NCBI RefSeq assembly: GCF_905220365.1
Contig: NC_061141.1
Span: 503,501-567,500, forward strand
Length of the DNA stretch: 64,000 nucleotides
Direction: 5' to 3'
DNA from: Vanessa cardui
Lineage: Eukaryota > Arthropoda > Insecta > Lepidoptera > Nymphalidae
Below, one piece after another: positions 33,701 through 44,869 of this stretch. Every line of letters starts with the position of its first letter. Within the stretch, counting starts at the first letter, position 1. The position numbers and the translations under genes are program-made. Under the pieces are notes generated by a model that was not told where the DNA came from, did no database searches, and saw only the letters and a list, made by a program, of their open reading frames with translations.

Positions 33701-34481
33701 TAGAGTAGATTCTAAGATATCTGTGATGCGTGCAGAGTTATTAGGAATTTTGGAGGCTTTATCATATATCAGTACAATAGATCGTGATAAATTTGTAATT
33801 TTTTCCGATTCTAAAAGTGCTCTTCAACATGTGGCTCGGTCTACCTCGACCTTTCGAGGAGCTCCGATAGCCTATGCAATTTTAAAATCTATTCTAAGTT
33901 TCTCTCGTCAAAATAAGAAAGTGATGTTGCAGTGGATTCCTGCTCATATTGGTCTAGAGGATAATGAAAAAGTAGATTTTTTAGCAAAAAATGCAGCACG
34001 AAATGGTGTTTACTACCAATGCGTACCATATTATACGGAATTATTATATCTAGCCAAAGAAAAATATTACAAATTTTGGAGAGAATATTTTGATGAGCGA
34101 TCGCTGACTAAAGGGATCTGGTACAGAACTATGCAACCCGGACTACGGAAAAGTCTTTGGTTTGATGGAGCCAATATGAGCAGGTCTTCAATTGTCACAG
34201 CTCTTCGACTTCGTTCCGGTCACATTCCATTAAATAACTTTGGTTTTCTTATGGGTAAAACACCTTCACCTAACTGTAGTGTATGTAACAGCATAGAAGA
34301 CACGTACCACGTAATAATGGAGTGTGCTCGGAATGAGACTGATAGAATTTCTTTTTTACGTTTAATCAATTATTGCGGGGAGGTGGGGGCATGTAATAGT
34401 GTCCTCGCTGACCCTACATCAGAACCAGCGCAAGTTTTGTACAAATTAGTGGATGGTGTTTTTAAGAATCGATGTAATTAA
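30780..34481 (+). CDS. LINE ORF2: endonuclease, reverse transcriptase, RNase H
   Basis: The frame is open from just after the stop at 30777-30779 to 34481, about 1,233 codons, overlapping the ORF1 end by 8 nt. There is no early ATG; translation probably couples to ORF1 termination, and LNIIQWNAQSLRPKL near the start is the usual opening of an APE-type endonuclease. Counting from 30840: GDFNGHHTNW at about 117-126 and a SDHRV motif near 197 (endonuclease); GDPLAPLLF and YADD at 628-631 (RT); TDGSKDSS at about 930, RAELLG and FSDSKSA near 989, and PAHIGLEDN (RNase H); then a Cys-rich C-terminus (CSVCNSIEDTYHVIMEC). No internal stop. ORF2 looks intact and possibly functional. Confidence 0.92.
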   Translation, partial: THKFTKLNIIQWNAQSLRPKLTSFENLLWQEKIHIAAVCETWLEPNGYLNIKNYNIHRCDRADSYGGIAIIVHKSIKSQVCKVRQTNSLIQIIHVRLLNCGDFDNVISVYCPSSARTSTHDWDAIFSIANSKTIIIGDFNGHHTNWSQKIDQRGLQIFDALSDNQLVTLNDRTPTRVKLVNGTLQEYSPDISLVTSDIALKFTYTVLNETLGSDHRVIKISTNVSNSYPWIYKRNFKLADWNLYTQILEDLFNNFSWFNDPQKDYDSFVDYINIAAEISIPLIRFNESPTTNFTPKPYWNQHLSKAVSERRLALSQLRRNPIPRNLDILKDKIHSAQNLMRNSQSKSFQNFCSSVHHKTTPTELWLKMKWIKGYKTPKQQINGNLVNELLRSLTPDYVSPMCPVLRSHNNKIGSKICITELESCIPSKNTAPGDDGITYLMIKHLPKNSKHVLTTLYNLFYEKGFLPCQWKNIIVVPISKAGRDSESISSLRPIALMSCLCKIFHSILNKRLEWFCEKNNIFSINTTGFRKSYQCADNLSYFITKTSAGFSENKPTIACFVDIHNAYNNVNISSLISILDSLGVGSKFCSYLWNFLNHRILKILNNGNTMARSTSLGLAQGDPLAPLLFNIATHKICKRTSPVSILQYADDFLLFTSCDDLTESSEKLQSSLHTMAVHLLDIGLEISSTKTKVCIFKRGHKKYTVKILLNDKIIEEVNAFKYLGVWLGNSLRWSKHINYLRGKILNLLNIIKILRGPGWGIHPIHLRRLYFGLIRSRIDYASFLYDNSCNTNLKKIDALQNQSLRFIGGFVKTTPIYIMENELCVPPLSIRRYYLGVKFWLKCKSMANNEIIKLLNIFQNMCTNSYWRNKKLPLLIKIHNDYNALKIHQSNKLDMFSLDTWVSSVDLSSHIKCSLASIDKSKSKYSNAALKLLSEREISEIYSSFYKVFTDGSKDSSDVGVAFYDPQTNTNCQLRVDSKISVMRAELLGILEALSYISTIDRDKFVIFSDSKSALQHVARSTSTFRGAPIAYAILKSILSFSRQNKKVMLQWIPAHIGLEDNEKVDFLAKNAARNGVYYQCVPYYTELLYLAKEKYYKFWREYFDERSLTKGIWYRTMQPGLRKSLWFDGANMSRSSIVTALRLRSGHIPLNNFGFLMGKTPSPNCSVCNSIEDTYHVIMECARNETDRISFLRLINYCGEVGACNSVLADPTSEPAQVLYKLVDGVFKNRCN

Positions 34482-34596
34482 TCAATTTGTTAAGTTTAAT
34501 GTTTTGTAAGCACTATGAGGGTGGCATTTTCTTACAGAAAAAACCCTCTTTAAAATAAATGAAAAAAAAAAAAAAAAAAAAAAAAAATTAAAATGC

Positions 34597-35220
34597 CGCA
34601 CTTGTCATGACCGCGTGTTATAGTTTGTACATTTTTTTAGTAAAAATTATTTGTTTACTGTTTTTACACGAATAGTTCGTACGAGATGGCCCAATGGTGA
34701 AAAGACGTGAATATTATCCGACGATTCCAATTTCAAACCCAGACAAGTACCGTCGAATATTCAAACGTATTTAATTTGTAACAATCTCGTGCTCGGCGAT
34801 GAATCGTGAGGAAGAATGCAAGTCAAATGAAAATTTGAAACGTTTGTATTCATCAATCCGCATTGGAGCAGCATGGTGGAATATGCTCCAAACGACTTTG
34901 GAACTTAGACGATCTTTGGAACATAAGCAGGCTTCTTCTTAAATTCGTAGAACAGACATATTTGACAATCGTCGTCGCTTCAGTAATAAGTTGCACTTAA
35001 CTTAGTGCCGAGTAAAGACAACCCCTCCCCCCTCTTCAATACAAGTTTCACTTAACGTTCCGCAATGTAACCCCCATCCCCTGTAAAGGGGGAGAGTATT
35101 TAAAGCATGTTGCAAAGTTTTGGTGTACATGTAACGGAATTTAATTCGATAAATACAAATTCACCGCCGAACATGAGATTAATCTTCTTTGGGATGTTTT
35201 AACATATAATACTTGATATA
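34597..35220 (+). repeat. End of copy A with a diverged SINE T1
   Basis: 34681-34940 is a strongly diverged T1 SINE (GAGATGGCCCAATGGTGAAA, TCTCGTGCTCGGCGATGAAT, CATTGGAGCAGCATGGTGGA). The rest, 34941-35220, has no recognised element and matches copy B 57760-58035 very closely up to the LINE junction. Confidence 0.65.
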
Positions 35221-36191
35221 TTGGTCTTACGTAACTGCTGGCGTCCCACAAGGTGGCGTGTTGTCTCCCCTCCTGTTTTCTATTTTTATCAATTCAATAA
35301 GTCAACATATCTCTTCTCTCTACCACTTGTATGCAGACGATCTCCAAATTTACACCCACACAAAACTAACTGACTTACCAACGGCCATAACAAACTTAAA
35401 CAATGACTTGCAAGGCATTTACAAATGGAGTATCTCCTTTGGTTTAAATATCAACCCATCAAAAAGTCAAGTCATAATAATTGGAAGTCCCAAAATGGTC
35501 TGTCGTATAGATTGGTCACTTGTTCCACCAGTTAGACTTAACAACACGACTATTAATTTTAGCGATAAGGTAAAAAACCTTGGCGTCGTCTTTGACCGGT
35601 ATCTCTCTTGGTCGCCGCAGGTAGGCGAGCTTAGTAGGAAATTATTTGCAGCCATGGGCTCTCTTCGCCGGCTGCAGTATTTTCTTCCATTGCCTACTAA
35701 AATTGCTTTGGCACTAACTCTCCTACTACCCATTCTTGACTATGCTGATACTTGCTTTCTCGATCTTAAAGAGGAGCAATTAAATAAACTTGAGCGCCTT
35801 CAAAATCTTTGCATTCGGTTCATATTTGGTCTTCGCAAATATGACCACATCTCCGAACTTCGTAATAAGCTCAAGTGGCTTCCAATTCGCTTTCGCAGGA
35901 ATACGCATATCCTTTCCTTACTTTACTGTGTACTTTTTCATCCTGACACACCTTTTTACCTTAAAGAGCGCTTTGAGTTCGCTCTGTGATACCCACGAAC
36001 GTTCCCTCCGATCCAACAATACCCTTACCTTAAAAACCCCCTCTCACTCATCTTCCTTCTATTCCAATTCCTTCACAGTAAAAGCAGTACGCCTTTGGAA
36101 CTCCCTTCCTATTAGCATTAGAAAAGCACAATCCCACACTTGTTTCAAAAAATACCTAAAAGAACATTACTTGTCGCTTAATACGTCATAA
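35221..36191 (+). pseudogene. Reverse transcriptase fragment of the junction LINE
   Basis: The first frame, to 35989, shows GVPQGGVLSPLLFSIFIN and LYADDLQIYT (RT catalytic Asp pair), then the thumb/C-terminal region (NLGVVFDRYLSWSPQV, LPILDYADTC). A frameshift at about 35970 moves the C-terminus to another frame (VKAVRLWNSLPISIRKAQ, ending at 36191). Endonuclease and RT fingers are missing. Jockey/CR1-group by appearance; a different family from LINE X. Confidence 0.85.
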
Positions 36192-36545
36192 CTTATTTTA
36201 CACTTTTGTCAATATGTATGTATATGTATATGTATATGTATGTATGTGTATGTGTATGTATATGCATGTGTATGTATGTATATATTTCATTTATATCTAT
36301 TATTATATATTTATATATTTTTTCCATATTGATATATATTGATTCGTATATATTTTAGTCAATTAATTTATAACTTTTGTACGCCTCCAAACCGCTTCCA
36401 TTTTTTTTTCAGTCCTATGCCCAAAGGTTGTCTGGAAGAAATTGCTACCGTAGCGATAAGACCGCCTTTGTACACATACACATGTTACCCATTTGCCTTG
36501 TTTTTTATTATTGGTGTACAATAAAGAGTATTTATTATTATTATT
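35221..36545 (+). mobile_element. 5'-truncated LINE at the duplication junction
   Basis: This LINE starts abruptly in the RT domain at about 35221, directly after the last base of copy A, and its TATTATTATTATTA tail runs into the first bases of copy B (CTTTGAAAGG). It has no short target duplication of its own: the sequences on its two sides are the end and start of the 20-kb duplicated unit. It includes a TATG/TATA microsatellite in the 3' UTR (36210-36290) and AATAAA before the tail. Confidence 0.9.
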
Positions 36546-36789
36546 ACTTTGAAAGGAAATTATTGTTATTAAATATCGTTATCATTTCTCCAAAGTTTTT
36601 TATCATCACATCAATCTGCTATTAATAGTATCGTTTAAAATAATTGACTGCAATTAGAAAAATCTACTACAAACGATAAAAACGATTCCCTTCTAAAATT
36701 ATATACGAATATAGTTACGTCATCGACAAAAAAGGCATGAGTTCGTTAAATAATATGGTATAGAATATTGTATGTTGTGTTTTTTAGTT

Positions 36790-37052
36790 AATTGTGTCGT
36801 ATTCTTATATGGATATCATGGTGTAGGCATGTAATGCGGAGGAATAAGGAACATATTGTGAGGAAGGCGTTGAGCATGGATGTGGATGGATATAGACGAC
36901 CAAGGAAACGATGGATGGATTGTGTGAAAGACGATATGGTTAGAAATAATGTTACTTGTGAGATGACGTCTGACAGAGAAGTATGGAAGGAGAAGACATG
37001 CTGCGCCGACCCCAAATAAAATTGGGATAAGGGCAGGAGGATGATGGTGTGT
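36790..37052 (+). mobile_element. RTE-type LINE 3' fragment, copy B
   Basis: Counterpart of 8999-9262, with a 6-nt in-frame loss in the Arg-Gly-rich motif (now YRRPRKRWMDCVKDDM) and a shortened GAT tail. Confidence 0.75.
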
Positions 37053-37106
37053 CGTATTCGACAAACTATCAACATGCCCAAACAAAAGGACCTGATATTT
37101 GAAATT

Positions 37107-39371
37107 TGTTGACTCGTACCTTCATTTTGTAAAAGAGCTCCTCTAAAAGCTCCTTATGAAAAGATTTCGTGAACTTATTTTTCGAATTTATAGGAGTCTC
37201 GGGGTTTCCCCTCAACCTTCAATTTCACACAATCGACTCGTTCAGATTTTTTAGAACACACAATAAATATAAAAACTTCTTTGAAATGAGTTACACTCGC
37301 TCTGAAAATGCAATCGTAATATTTATTAACCTTTCACAAGCGGTGCCTTCTTAGTGTTTTATCTTGACATGATATTAAACAAAGTTCCTTCCTGTCATCT
37401 GTACGTTGAAATCTCTAAACTACGCAACGAAATTTAATGCGGTTTGCATCAATAAACAATGCTTATCGAGAGGAAGGTTAAGACGTGGAGATAATAACGT
37501 AACCTAATCGAAGAACAAAAAAGACTAATATTTTTAAGTTTCTCCTTTAACATAAAAATTACATACAGCATAATTGGCCCTGCCTGAAGTTAGAATGGGT
37601 AGCTAGTATTATTTAATTTATGAATTATAAATATTATAAATATTTTATTTTATGAATATTAGTCTATCAGTAGCGTGTCAAGCCAACACAAACCATTTGA
37701 AGCCTCTTTGGACCCTCATAACTCAAAAACAGTTTCGCAATCAAACCCATTAGATCAACCCATTTAGATCTCCCTTATTGATTTCTATAACCAAGATGTA
37801 AATCATAATACTGAACTTGGCTCTCATTGTACATTTATGTGTTTGACGGAATCTTTTACTTCCTCGAACCGTTCTTAACTTCCTTTAGCAACGCCATACC
37901 GCTTTCACTCGGATAGCTTCCTAGATGAACTTAATTAAACGCTTCATCTTATTGAAATATTCTCAGAAACAATTTACTATGAATTTTTAATACAAAGTAA
38001 TGTAATCCCGTTGCAGGTTTCATAAGATTTTCTTTTAATAATTAATACAACTGACTAGCTTAACATTCAATAGTAAATGTAAAATCTCGACCGCGTTTAT
38101 AGATGGCAGAAGTTTATTTAGGCATACAGTCAGAAAATAGTAAAAAAAATCGTCGTTTCGAAACGTCGTGTTATAGTGTTAAACTAGCTGTTCCCGCGAC
38201 CTTATATTAATTTGAATTTAACAAAAAATATATTGTAGCCTTAAGCTACCTTACCTTACTCCTTATAGCTTCACTTAATTGTTATATGACGATTCAAAAG
38301 TGCTTGAAAAAGCCCACTTGAATAAAGTATATTTTGATTTTTGATTTTTTTGATTTTATCAGTTACGTGCTAGTGAAAGTCTCGTCCAAATCGGTCCAGC
38401 TATTCCAGAGATTAGCTGGAACAAACAGATAGATAGACAAAAATTGTAAAAAATGTAATTTTGGTATAGGGACCGTGTCTACATACATATGCACACTCCA
38501 ATTTTATCATATGTATAGATTTAGTGTAAAACAAACACAATATTGTACATAAAAACGTTAAATCGTTTATCACAACTACGTGATAATGAAATTAAAAAAA
38601 AAATTGCGCTAAGTTTAATTTAGCCACTTTTCTCAAGCCCAAGGTGTTAATTTCCGAACCGGTGATAAATTTTCGACTTTGACTTCACTTTGATATACAA
38701 CAAATGTTTATTTGAAACTTTCTGATATTAAATAAGTTAATTATTGAAAGTCAAATAAATTATCTTATAAAAAGAAAGTTCAACAATGGGAAACTAATAA
38801 AGTAACTGTCCTTAAAAAAAATGCTTCAAAGAGTTCGAACGCGAGGACTACTAGATGATTCTAGTTTCATATAGAAAATAATTCTGTAGGAACCCCTCTG
38901 CAGGTAAAAAGAAATAAAATTAAATGCCTAATTATTTATTAACGTATCTAAAATTCATTATAAAACTACTAACATACAATAACATTATTTATATATATAT
39001 ATATACACATCTAACATACATAACTAACAAAAACATTTTAACTCTGTAAACAAGTATTTTCTGTAAGAAATAAAAGGCTTTTTTATTTTTATTTATTATT
39101 TATTATAGAAAATAAATCTTGATCATTTTGTCGAAACTCGTCATGTCCCATTTATATACCATCTTATAGGATTCGATTTCATGGGAAGACTCGCCGATAG
39201 CACGCGTTCTCGTATTGCGATATTACATTTACTAATATCGCAATGCCTAAGTCATAGTGACTTCTGTATATCGACCCTAGATTGGCAATCATTGCAATGG
39301 TCTAGTTCTAGTGACCACTCACTTTTATATACAATAACTATATATGATGATCTTAAGAATTAATAATAATA
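37107..39371. other. Copy B backbone; no recognisable gene
   Basis: Counterpart of 10782-13149, with scattered deletions (for example about 80 bp opposite 11450-11530). It carries the shared LINE X tail at 38268-38361. Confidence 0.5.
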
Positions 39372-39966
39372 ATAAAGTAAAGTAAAGTAACAGCCTGTAC
39401 ATTTCCCACTGCTGAGATAAGGCCTCCTCTTCCATTGAGGAGAGGGTTTGGAACATACAACACATTAAATTTCCACCTTCATGTCCGAAAATCCAGAACA
39501 GCGCGATATCTTAGTCATTTTCTGCCTCGCACAACCACTTTGTGGAACCAGCTTTGGCCGGCGGTTTTTCCGAACCGATATAACATGGGAACCTTCAAGA
39601 AAAGAGCGTACTCCTTTCTTAAAGGCCGGCAACGCACCTGTAAGTCCCCTGGTGTTGCAGATGTCCATGGGCGGTGGTAGTCACCTTCCATCAGGTGAGC
39701 CTCCAGCTCGCTTGCCACCTATGCCATAAAAAAAAAATATTCCACCGCGCTGTTCCAATGCAGGTTGGTATAATGCACATGTGACAGAATTTCGATGAAG
39801 TTAGACACATGCAGGTTTCCTCACGCTGTTTTCCCTCACCGCCGAGCACGAGATGAATTAAAAGCACAAATTACACACATATATATAGTGGTGCTTGCCT
39901 GGGTTTTAACCTGTAATCATCGGTTAAGGTGCACGCGTTCTAACCACTGGGCCACCTCAGTAATAA
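39372..39966 (-). repeat. tRNA-derived SINE T1 (minus strand), split by a LINE
   Basis: The body end is at 39385-39455 and the rest at 39740-39966. In copy A the same SINE (13150-13412) is uninterrupted. Confidence 0.85.
39456..39739 (+). mobile_element. LINE Y 3' end, private to copy B
   Basis: The frame 39435-39680 encodes a LINE ORF2 C-terminus (LPRTTTLWNQLWPAVFPNRY, then GTFKKRAYSFLKGRQRTC), followed by the CCATGGGCGGTGGTAGTCAC motif and a pure A tail ending at 39739. It lies inside a T1 SINE that is intact in copy A, so it is a post-duplication insertion. Confidence 0.85.
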
Positions 39967-39974
39967 AAAATCAA

Positions 39975-40207
39975 AATTGGACAAGATCACATACATTACA
40001 TCCCATATGATATACGATCCCAATGCTAGTAACTAGAGCACTTGTGTTATGGAAAATCGGAAGTAACGACAGCACCACAAACAGCCAGACCCAAAACGAC
40101 ATAGAAAGCGAATGAACTTTTTCTACATTGACCTGGCCTGGAATCGAACCCGGGACCTAGGAGTGGCGTATGAGAACCGGTGTACATACTACTCGACGGC
40201 GGTCGTC
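39975..40207 (-). repeat. tRNA-derived SINE T2 (minus strand), copy B twin
   Basis: Counterpart of 13425-13645, with GAATCGAACCCGGGACCTAG preserved. Confidence 0.8.
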
Positions 40208-40212
40208 CAAGA

Positions 40213-41240
40213 GTAAAATAACAAATCTATTTTTCAGCAATGTTGTGTAAAAGTTGATGAGTATTTGTTTGACGTAAGGCGTTGTTGTGATTGTATTTTT
40301 ACAAGTTAGTTTGAGAAACAATAGGATCATATCAGTCTAGATTGTCTTTCCAAGCAGATAACGACTTCTCAAAGATGCATCTCATGGAACAAAACCCTTT
40401 TGTTATACCAAGACAAAGAAATAAACTTATGTTCCTTCTAATACTGATATTTTCAAACAAAGGACATTCTACTTTTTTTGTGAAACATAAAATAATCCGC
40501 CAAAAAAATATTTTTATAACCATCAAATATTTTCTATTGTATGAATTTGTTCTATGGAGAAATTTGAAGTCACAATAAGTAGCATGCAAACAGAACATTT
40601 TAATTTTTCATCGTTCTTATTTCTACGAAAAATGTATGATTGCTGGATAATCCTTCCAAAAGATATAATAATATCACTAAGGAGGCAGACATAGATAGAT
40701 ATTTCAACCTGAAATTTATTGTCCCAATACTCTAAAAATATCATTAAAAATAATCGTACTTTTTATTTTAATAATTATTAAATAATTTTTTAGTACATAT
40801 TTTAGTTTAAGTCTCATATTTTATTATTCTTATTTTGGCCTCTGAAGTTTAATCATTTTTTATAATATATCGCATCCGCAATTAATTATACTAGCTTATA
40901 GCTTAAACTGTAATATTATCACTAAATAGCCTATATAATGGACTGGCAAATGAGCCACCCATGAGATGGGAAGTGGTCACTATTGCCCATAGACGAACGG
41001 TAAGAAATATGAAACATTTCTTGTATCAACAATCTGCTACCTGAGGTGGTATATCCCTTGTGTCTGTAGTTAGACTGACTTACTCACCCACCAAACTAGA
41101 TCGTAACGATATTAAGATATACACATCAAACAAGATAACACTATATTGTTTGAAGTTTGTTTATGTTGACCATCCTTCAGCAGTACGATTCTGTTCACTT
41201 TTCGCTTCAAATCTCACTCGTAAAATATTGACAATGCCAT
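40213..41240. other. Copy B backbone; no recognisable gene
   Basis: Counterpart of 13646-14655. It includes the SINE M relic at 40940-41107. A 73-codon minus-strand frame at 40523-40744 is nearly identical to 13960-14184 but is not supported by any domain or splice context. Confidence 0.45.
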
Positions 41241-41272
41241 CTTGATATATGTATCGTATACATATCGAGTTG

Positions 41273-41598
41273 AGATGGCCCAGTGGCGAGTTGAGATGGC
41301 CCAGTGGTTAGAACGCGTGCATCTTAATCGATGATTGCCTGGGTTCAAACCCAGGCAAGCACCGCATGCATGTGATTCATGTGCTTAATTTGACTTTATA
41401 ATTCATCTCGTGCTCAGCGGTGAAGATAAACATCGTGAGGAAACCTGCATGTGACAAATTTCATAAAAATTCTGCCACATGTGTATTCCACCAACCCGCA
41501 TTGGAACAGCGTGGTGGAATATGTTCCAAGCCTTCTCCTCAAAGGGAGAGGAGGCCTTTAGCCCAGCAGTGAGAATTTACAGGCTGTTGTTATTATTA
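41273..41598 (+). repeat. tRNA-derived SINE T1 with doubled head, private to copy B
   Basis: The first 18 bases of the head (GAGTTGAGATGGCCCAGTGG) occur twice in a row before the element continues normally through box B (GGGTTCAAACCCAGGCAAGC) to the CAGCAGTGAGAATTTACAGG end and a TTATTATTATT tail. Copy A lacks the insertion near 14650. Confidence 0.85.
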
Positions 41599-41669
41599 TT
41601 TTGTGTTTTGTTGTATAATTTTTTCGTGTTCTAAGACAAATTTCGAGTTTCATTGTAATAGAATACCAC

Positions 41670-44560
41670 TAGCGACTTATGATCAATATCTAAAATTTAA
41701 GATTAAAACTAAGAGTTTGTGTAATTAATGAATACAATAAATTTAATTACAAAAGCTTATCTAAAAGAGATCGCGATAAGACTTTAATATACATTTTCAG
41801 ATTTGGGTTTCGGCTTCAAATCAGACGTCTTTGAAGAAATGAATTTTATCTAAATATTTCGAGGAAAACGGTAATAACATAGAAATTTAATAAATTCGAC
41901 ACGGATATAGTATAAATGATATGTAAATAGAATATATCTATAGTATATATTATATATTTATCTGTTGTAGTGTATACTTCGCCAGTTCTATTCATGTACA
42001 ATAAGGTAAAGCAAATTTAACGCTTGATTTATAAATATTTTAAATACAAAGATTTTGACTTTGAATTTACCTATGGTAGATAATGGCCCAAAAAGAAAGG
42101 CTGCTTTTGACAACGGTGGTGTATCCGAACGGGGAAGTAGATTATGATTACAGCAACAACAACAGTCTGTAAATTTCCCAACAATTAAAAGAAATAATTT
42201 AGAGGAAGGATACATGCTACTTTTAAAAACTCACCAAAAATGTTGCTTTCGATTCGTGTGTTTTAGATAAAGTTTTATAAATTATTAAGGATAAAGTCGG
42301 TAAATGTAAAGTATTTTAGCTAGTCAACTTATAACACCGATCTTCCAACTCCGTAAAGTCAATGTTCCCTTAAAAAGGTACAAAAGATTTTATGTCATAT
42401 TCAATTATCATATTCAATTATATAATTTAATAAAAAAAAAATGCATGCGTCTAACTTCAAGCGAAGTTGCAGAGTTTTTAGTCAGCATTGTATGCCAACT
42501 AAAAACTCTGCAATAAATCAAAAATATTTAAGATATATTCCCTAATTCAAAAGATGGTATCTTTAAAGGAGTCATAACTTACTATAATACTCTAAGGGAT
42601 TATTATCGCTGTTAATGCGATCGACCGGGAAGACACGGTCTCGCTATAAAAAGTTAATTTCCGACGGCGCAACGAATGAATACTCGCCAGACTAATTAAT
42701 ACTTAATAGTTATGTTTTAATTTCCCTCGTAATTGTTTGAGAACTGTACGAGGGAAACTTAATGCAATGCCACGACTCAGGTTACCTCTGGAACAAAGAG
42801 ATTTGATAAATAAAAGTTCTCGGCTCCGTTTAATCTTGCTAAGCTGAAATAACTTTTTGAGCTGAGAAATACATTTACCTTCGTGATCATCTTAAAGAGG
42901 TTATTTTGTAAACTGGTTTTTATAGTTTTTTATGTTCAAAAGTCAAATGCGTCCAGACCTACAAATATAAATAATCTGTAAAATGTATTGATATGCCAAG
43001 TTGGTACCACTAGTTTTCCGTGACGTTCTACCAATTCTCCTTCCTTGTATGATTCGACAAAACTCTGTGTTCATCTTTTTTATCTATAATACTGTAATCA
43101 CCAATGATGTTCTAGTAAACAGATATGTTATTAACGCGCATAAAGCGTATAGCGTATATATCCCTTTTACTTATTGTTTTTATCAAGCTATCCTTTTTAC
43201 TTGTAACGAAATTTAAAATAAACAGTCCCCGGCTCGGCACACTTTTTTCTGTTGTTTAGTATGGATATAACATATTTGTTTATTAGAATATCATTGGTAA
43301 TCACTATTTACGTAAAAATAATTTCGATCTTTCACTTCAATGGCACTTCCTATAATGATCTGAACATGAACAAAACCCGCTATATCCATTTTCATACAAA
43401 CCAAATCGGGCCTAATTGCATAATTATGCATCAAGTTGCATAAATCATGTTCAATATCATTTGTACTCTGATATGTATGATGAAAATCAACGATGAACAT
43501 CAATTAATAGACGCACAAAAACATCGTAATATCCAAAGGATTTAAGTGTAGGGATCTTGTAGTGTAAAGTAACGCGTTATTCTATTTATTAATTCTTTAT
43601 CTAGACACGCGGTAGCGTGTCAGCCAAGTTCAGGTAACAGAACTGGTTGCTATTACGCAGCCGGACTTGTAAGTCATTGACGCTATAAGAAATAACCTTT
43701 GCCTCGGCAATGCGTCAATACACTTGGGAGCATCCTGTGCTTGTAGTTACACCGGCCCACTCATCGGAACCGGAACAGAACAATATTATAACATGAGTGG
43801 ATCGCACAGATCATACTTGCGCAAAGCCTTACTACCAAGTATATTCTCAAATTGTGTAGTATATAATTATAGTAGCGGCACGCTATGATGGCCGTTTTGA
43901 CGTTGGCCCGCTCATGAAGTTTCGTATTTAACAAATAATTACATCAAAGGAGCAAATTGTTGTTCTTTATTGTTAATAGTGACGTGCAGTTAGTCACAAA
44001 ATTTATCGAATGTCATTTCTAAACTACAAATATTAGGGTACCGCGAAGATAACTTTTTTTTACGACTCCGATTAAATATAGCCACTAGTGTTTTTGGTTT
44101 CTTTTTTGTACCAATTTATTTCTTGTATGTAATGTGTTTATAAAGTTATTCATTCGAATTCCAATTTTTGATTCAAATTGATTTCGTTCGAATATATTAC
44201 TTAAACTTATTTTATATTTTTTTTATTAAACCTTTTTAATCAGATACTACTAGCAACAAAAACTTGAATTAAATTACTTGCAAAAAAACAAAGATTTGAA
44301 TACATTATATCGATAATAAATTTACATTTCACATCACTTTTTTAATGTGTCAAAACTGCCATCGTATCTTGACGCTAGTATAATGTATTTAATACTTTGC
44401 AATAAGTATAAATAAAGATGTGCTAATTTACTTGTTGAATCGGAATAAGAAGTGTTTAAAATGAGAATGGTTCACTTTGAACCATGTCTACCAGTAACAA
44501 GATGCATACAAGTTTAAAATAGCTAAGTAACACGAATTCTAGTGCATTATAGCAAAGAAA
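41670..44560. other. Copy B backbone; no recognisable gene
   Basis: Counterpart of 14660-16860, but 43840-44385 (about 550 bp, AT-rich) has no match in copy A. A SINE M relic is at 43730-43840. No supported exon. Confidence 0.45.
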
Positions 44561-44561
44561 T

Positions 44562-44599
44562 AGTCTGGCAGTTATCTTCTTAGAGATAACTACCAGACT
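44562..44599. repeat. Hairpin at the 5' edge of the RTE insertion
   Basis: AGTCTGGCAGTTATCT is followed after a few bases by its reverse complement AGATAACTACCAGACT with one mismatch. It sits exactly where copy A-like sequence ends and inserted DNA begins. Confidence 0.75.
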
Positions 44600-44608
44600 A
44601 TACACTAT

Positions 44609-44869
44609 ATGTTACGAGCTCTAAGATATTTTGGTCATATTGCTCGGAGACAACCGGACAATCTGGATAAACTGGTTGTAGTAGGGAAAATCGAAGGCAA
44701 GAGATCACGCGATCGACTACCTACCCGCTGGTCCGACCAGAATCAAAATATAACGGGACTTAATATTCCGACTGCCCTGAGAATAGCCACGGAACAAGCG
44801 GTGTGGAGGAAGCCAGTCGACACATCGGTAAAAGCATTTCAGGACAAGCACGCCTTTCAAGGGATGTAA
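44609..44869 (+). pseudogene. C-terminal LINE ORF2 fragment at the 5' end of the RTE insertion
   Basis: An 86-codon frame reads as the C-terminal tail of a LINE ORF2 (RALRYFGHIARRQPDNLDKL, then TRWSDQNQNITGLNIP, AVWRKPVDTSVKAF). This is normally the very end of such a protein, yet here it precedes a complete RTE ORF. It could be an older 3' fragment into which the RTE inserted, or a 5' template-switch chimaera. Confidence 0.65.

Larger units (their letters stand above)
29122..34585 (+). mobile_element. Near-intact RNase H-bearing LINE (I-group-like), private to copy A
   Basis: A 5.46-kb insertion flanked by the 11-bp direct repeat AATTAAAATGC (29111-29121 and 34586-34596). Copy B has the single empty site near 57405-57420. 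Order: 5' UTR (29122-29318), ORF1 with CCHC zinc knuckles, ORF2 with endonuclease, RT and RNase H, a short 3' UTR and a pure A tail of about 25. The combination of zinc-knuckle ORF1, APE-type endonuclease and RNase H suggests the I group (I/Nimb/LOA-like). It is the youngest-looking element in the window. Confidence 0.93.
8732..35220. repeat. Tandem segmental duplication, copy A
   Basis: From TACTTTGAAAGGAAATTATT at 8732 to TAATACTTGATAT at about 35220 this segment matches 36546-58035 in the same order and orientation, apart from private insertions and deletions. Colinear anchors include 8999/36790, 13150/39372, 14380/40940, 20551/52791, 27842/55916 and 34597/57416. Substitution differences counted by eye are about 3 per 100 in a 210-bp sample (28140-28350) but fewer than 1 per 100 around 20440-21120. 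The backbone without private insertions is roughly 15 kb. Confidence 0.93.

Noticed and set aside
36205..36300. TATG/TGTA microsatellite as a functional element
   Set aside because: Ordinary microsatellite inside the junction LINE 3' UTR.
42500..43450. Short frames at 43001-43216 and 43252-43443 as host exons
   Set aside because: They are not open in the matching copy A region and have no splice-site or domain support.
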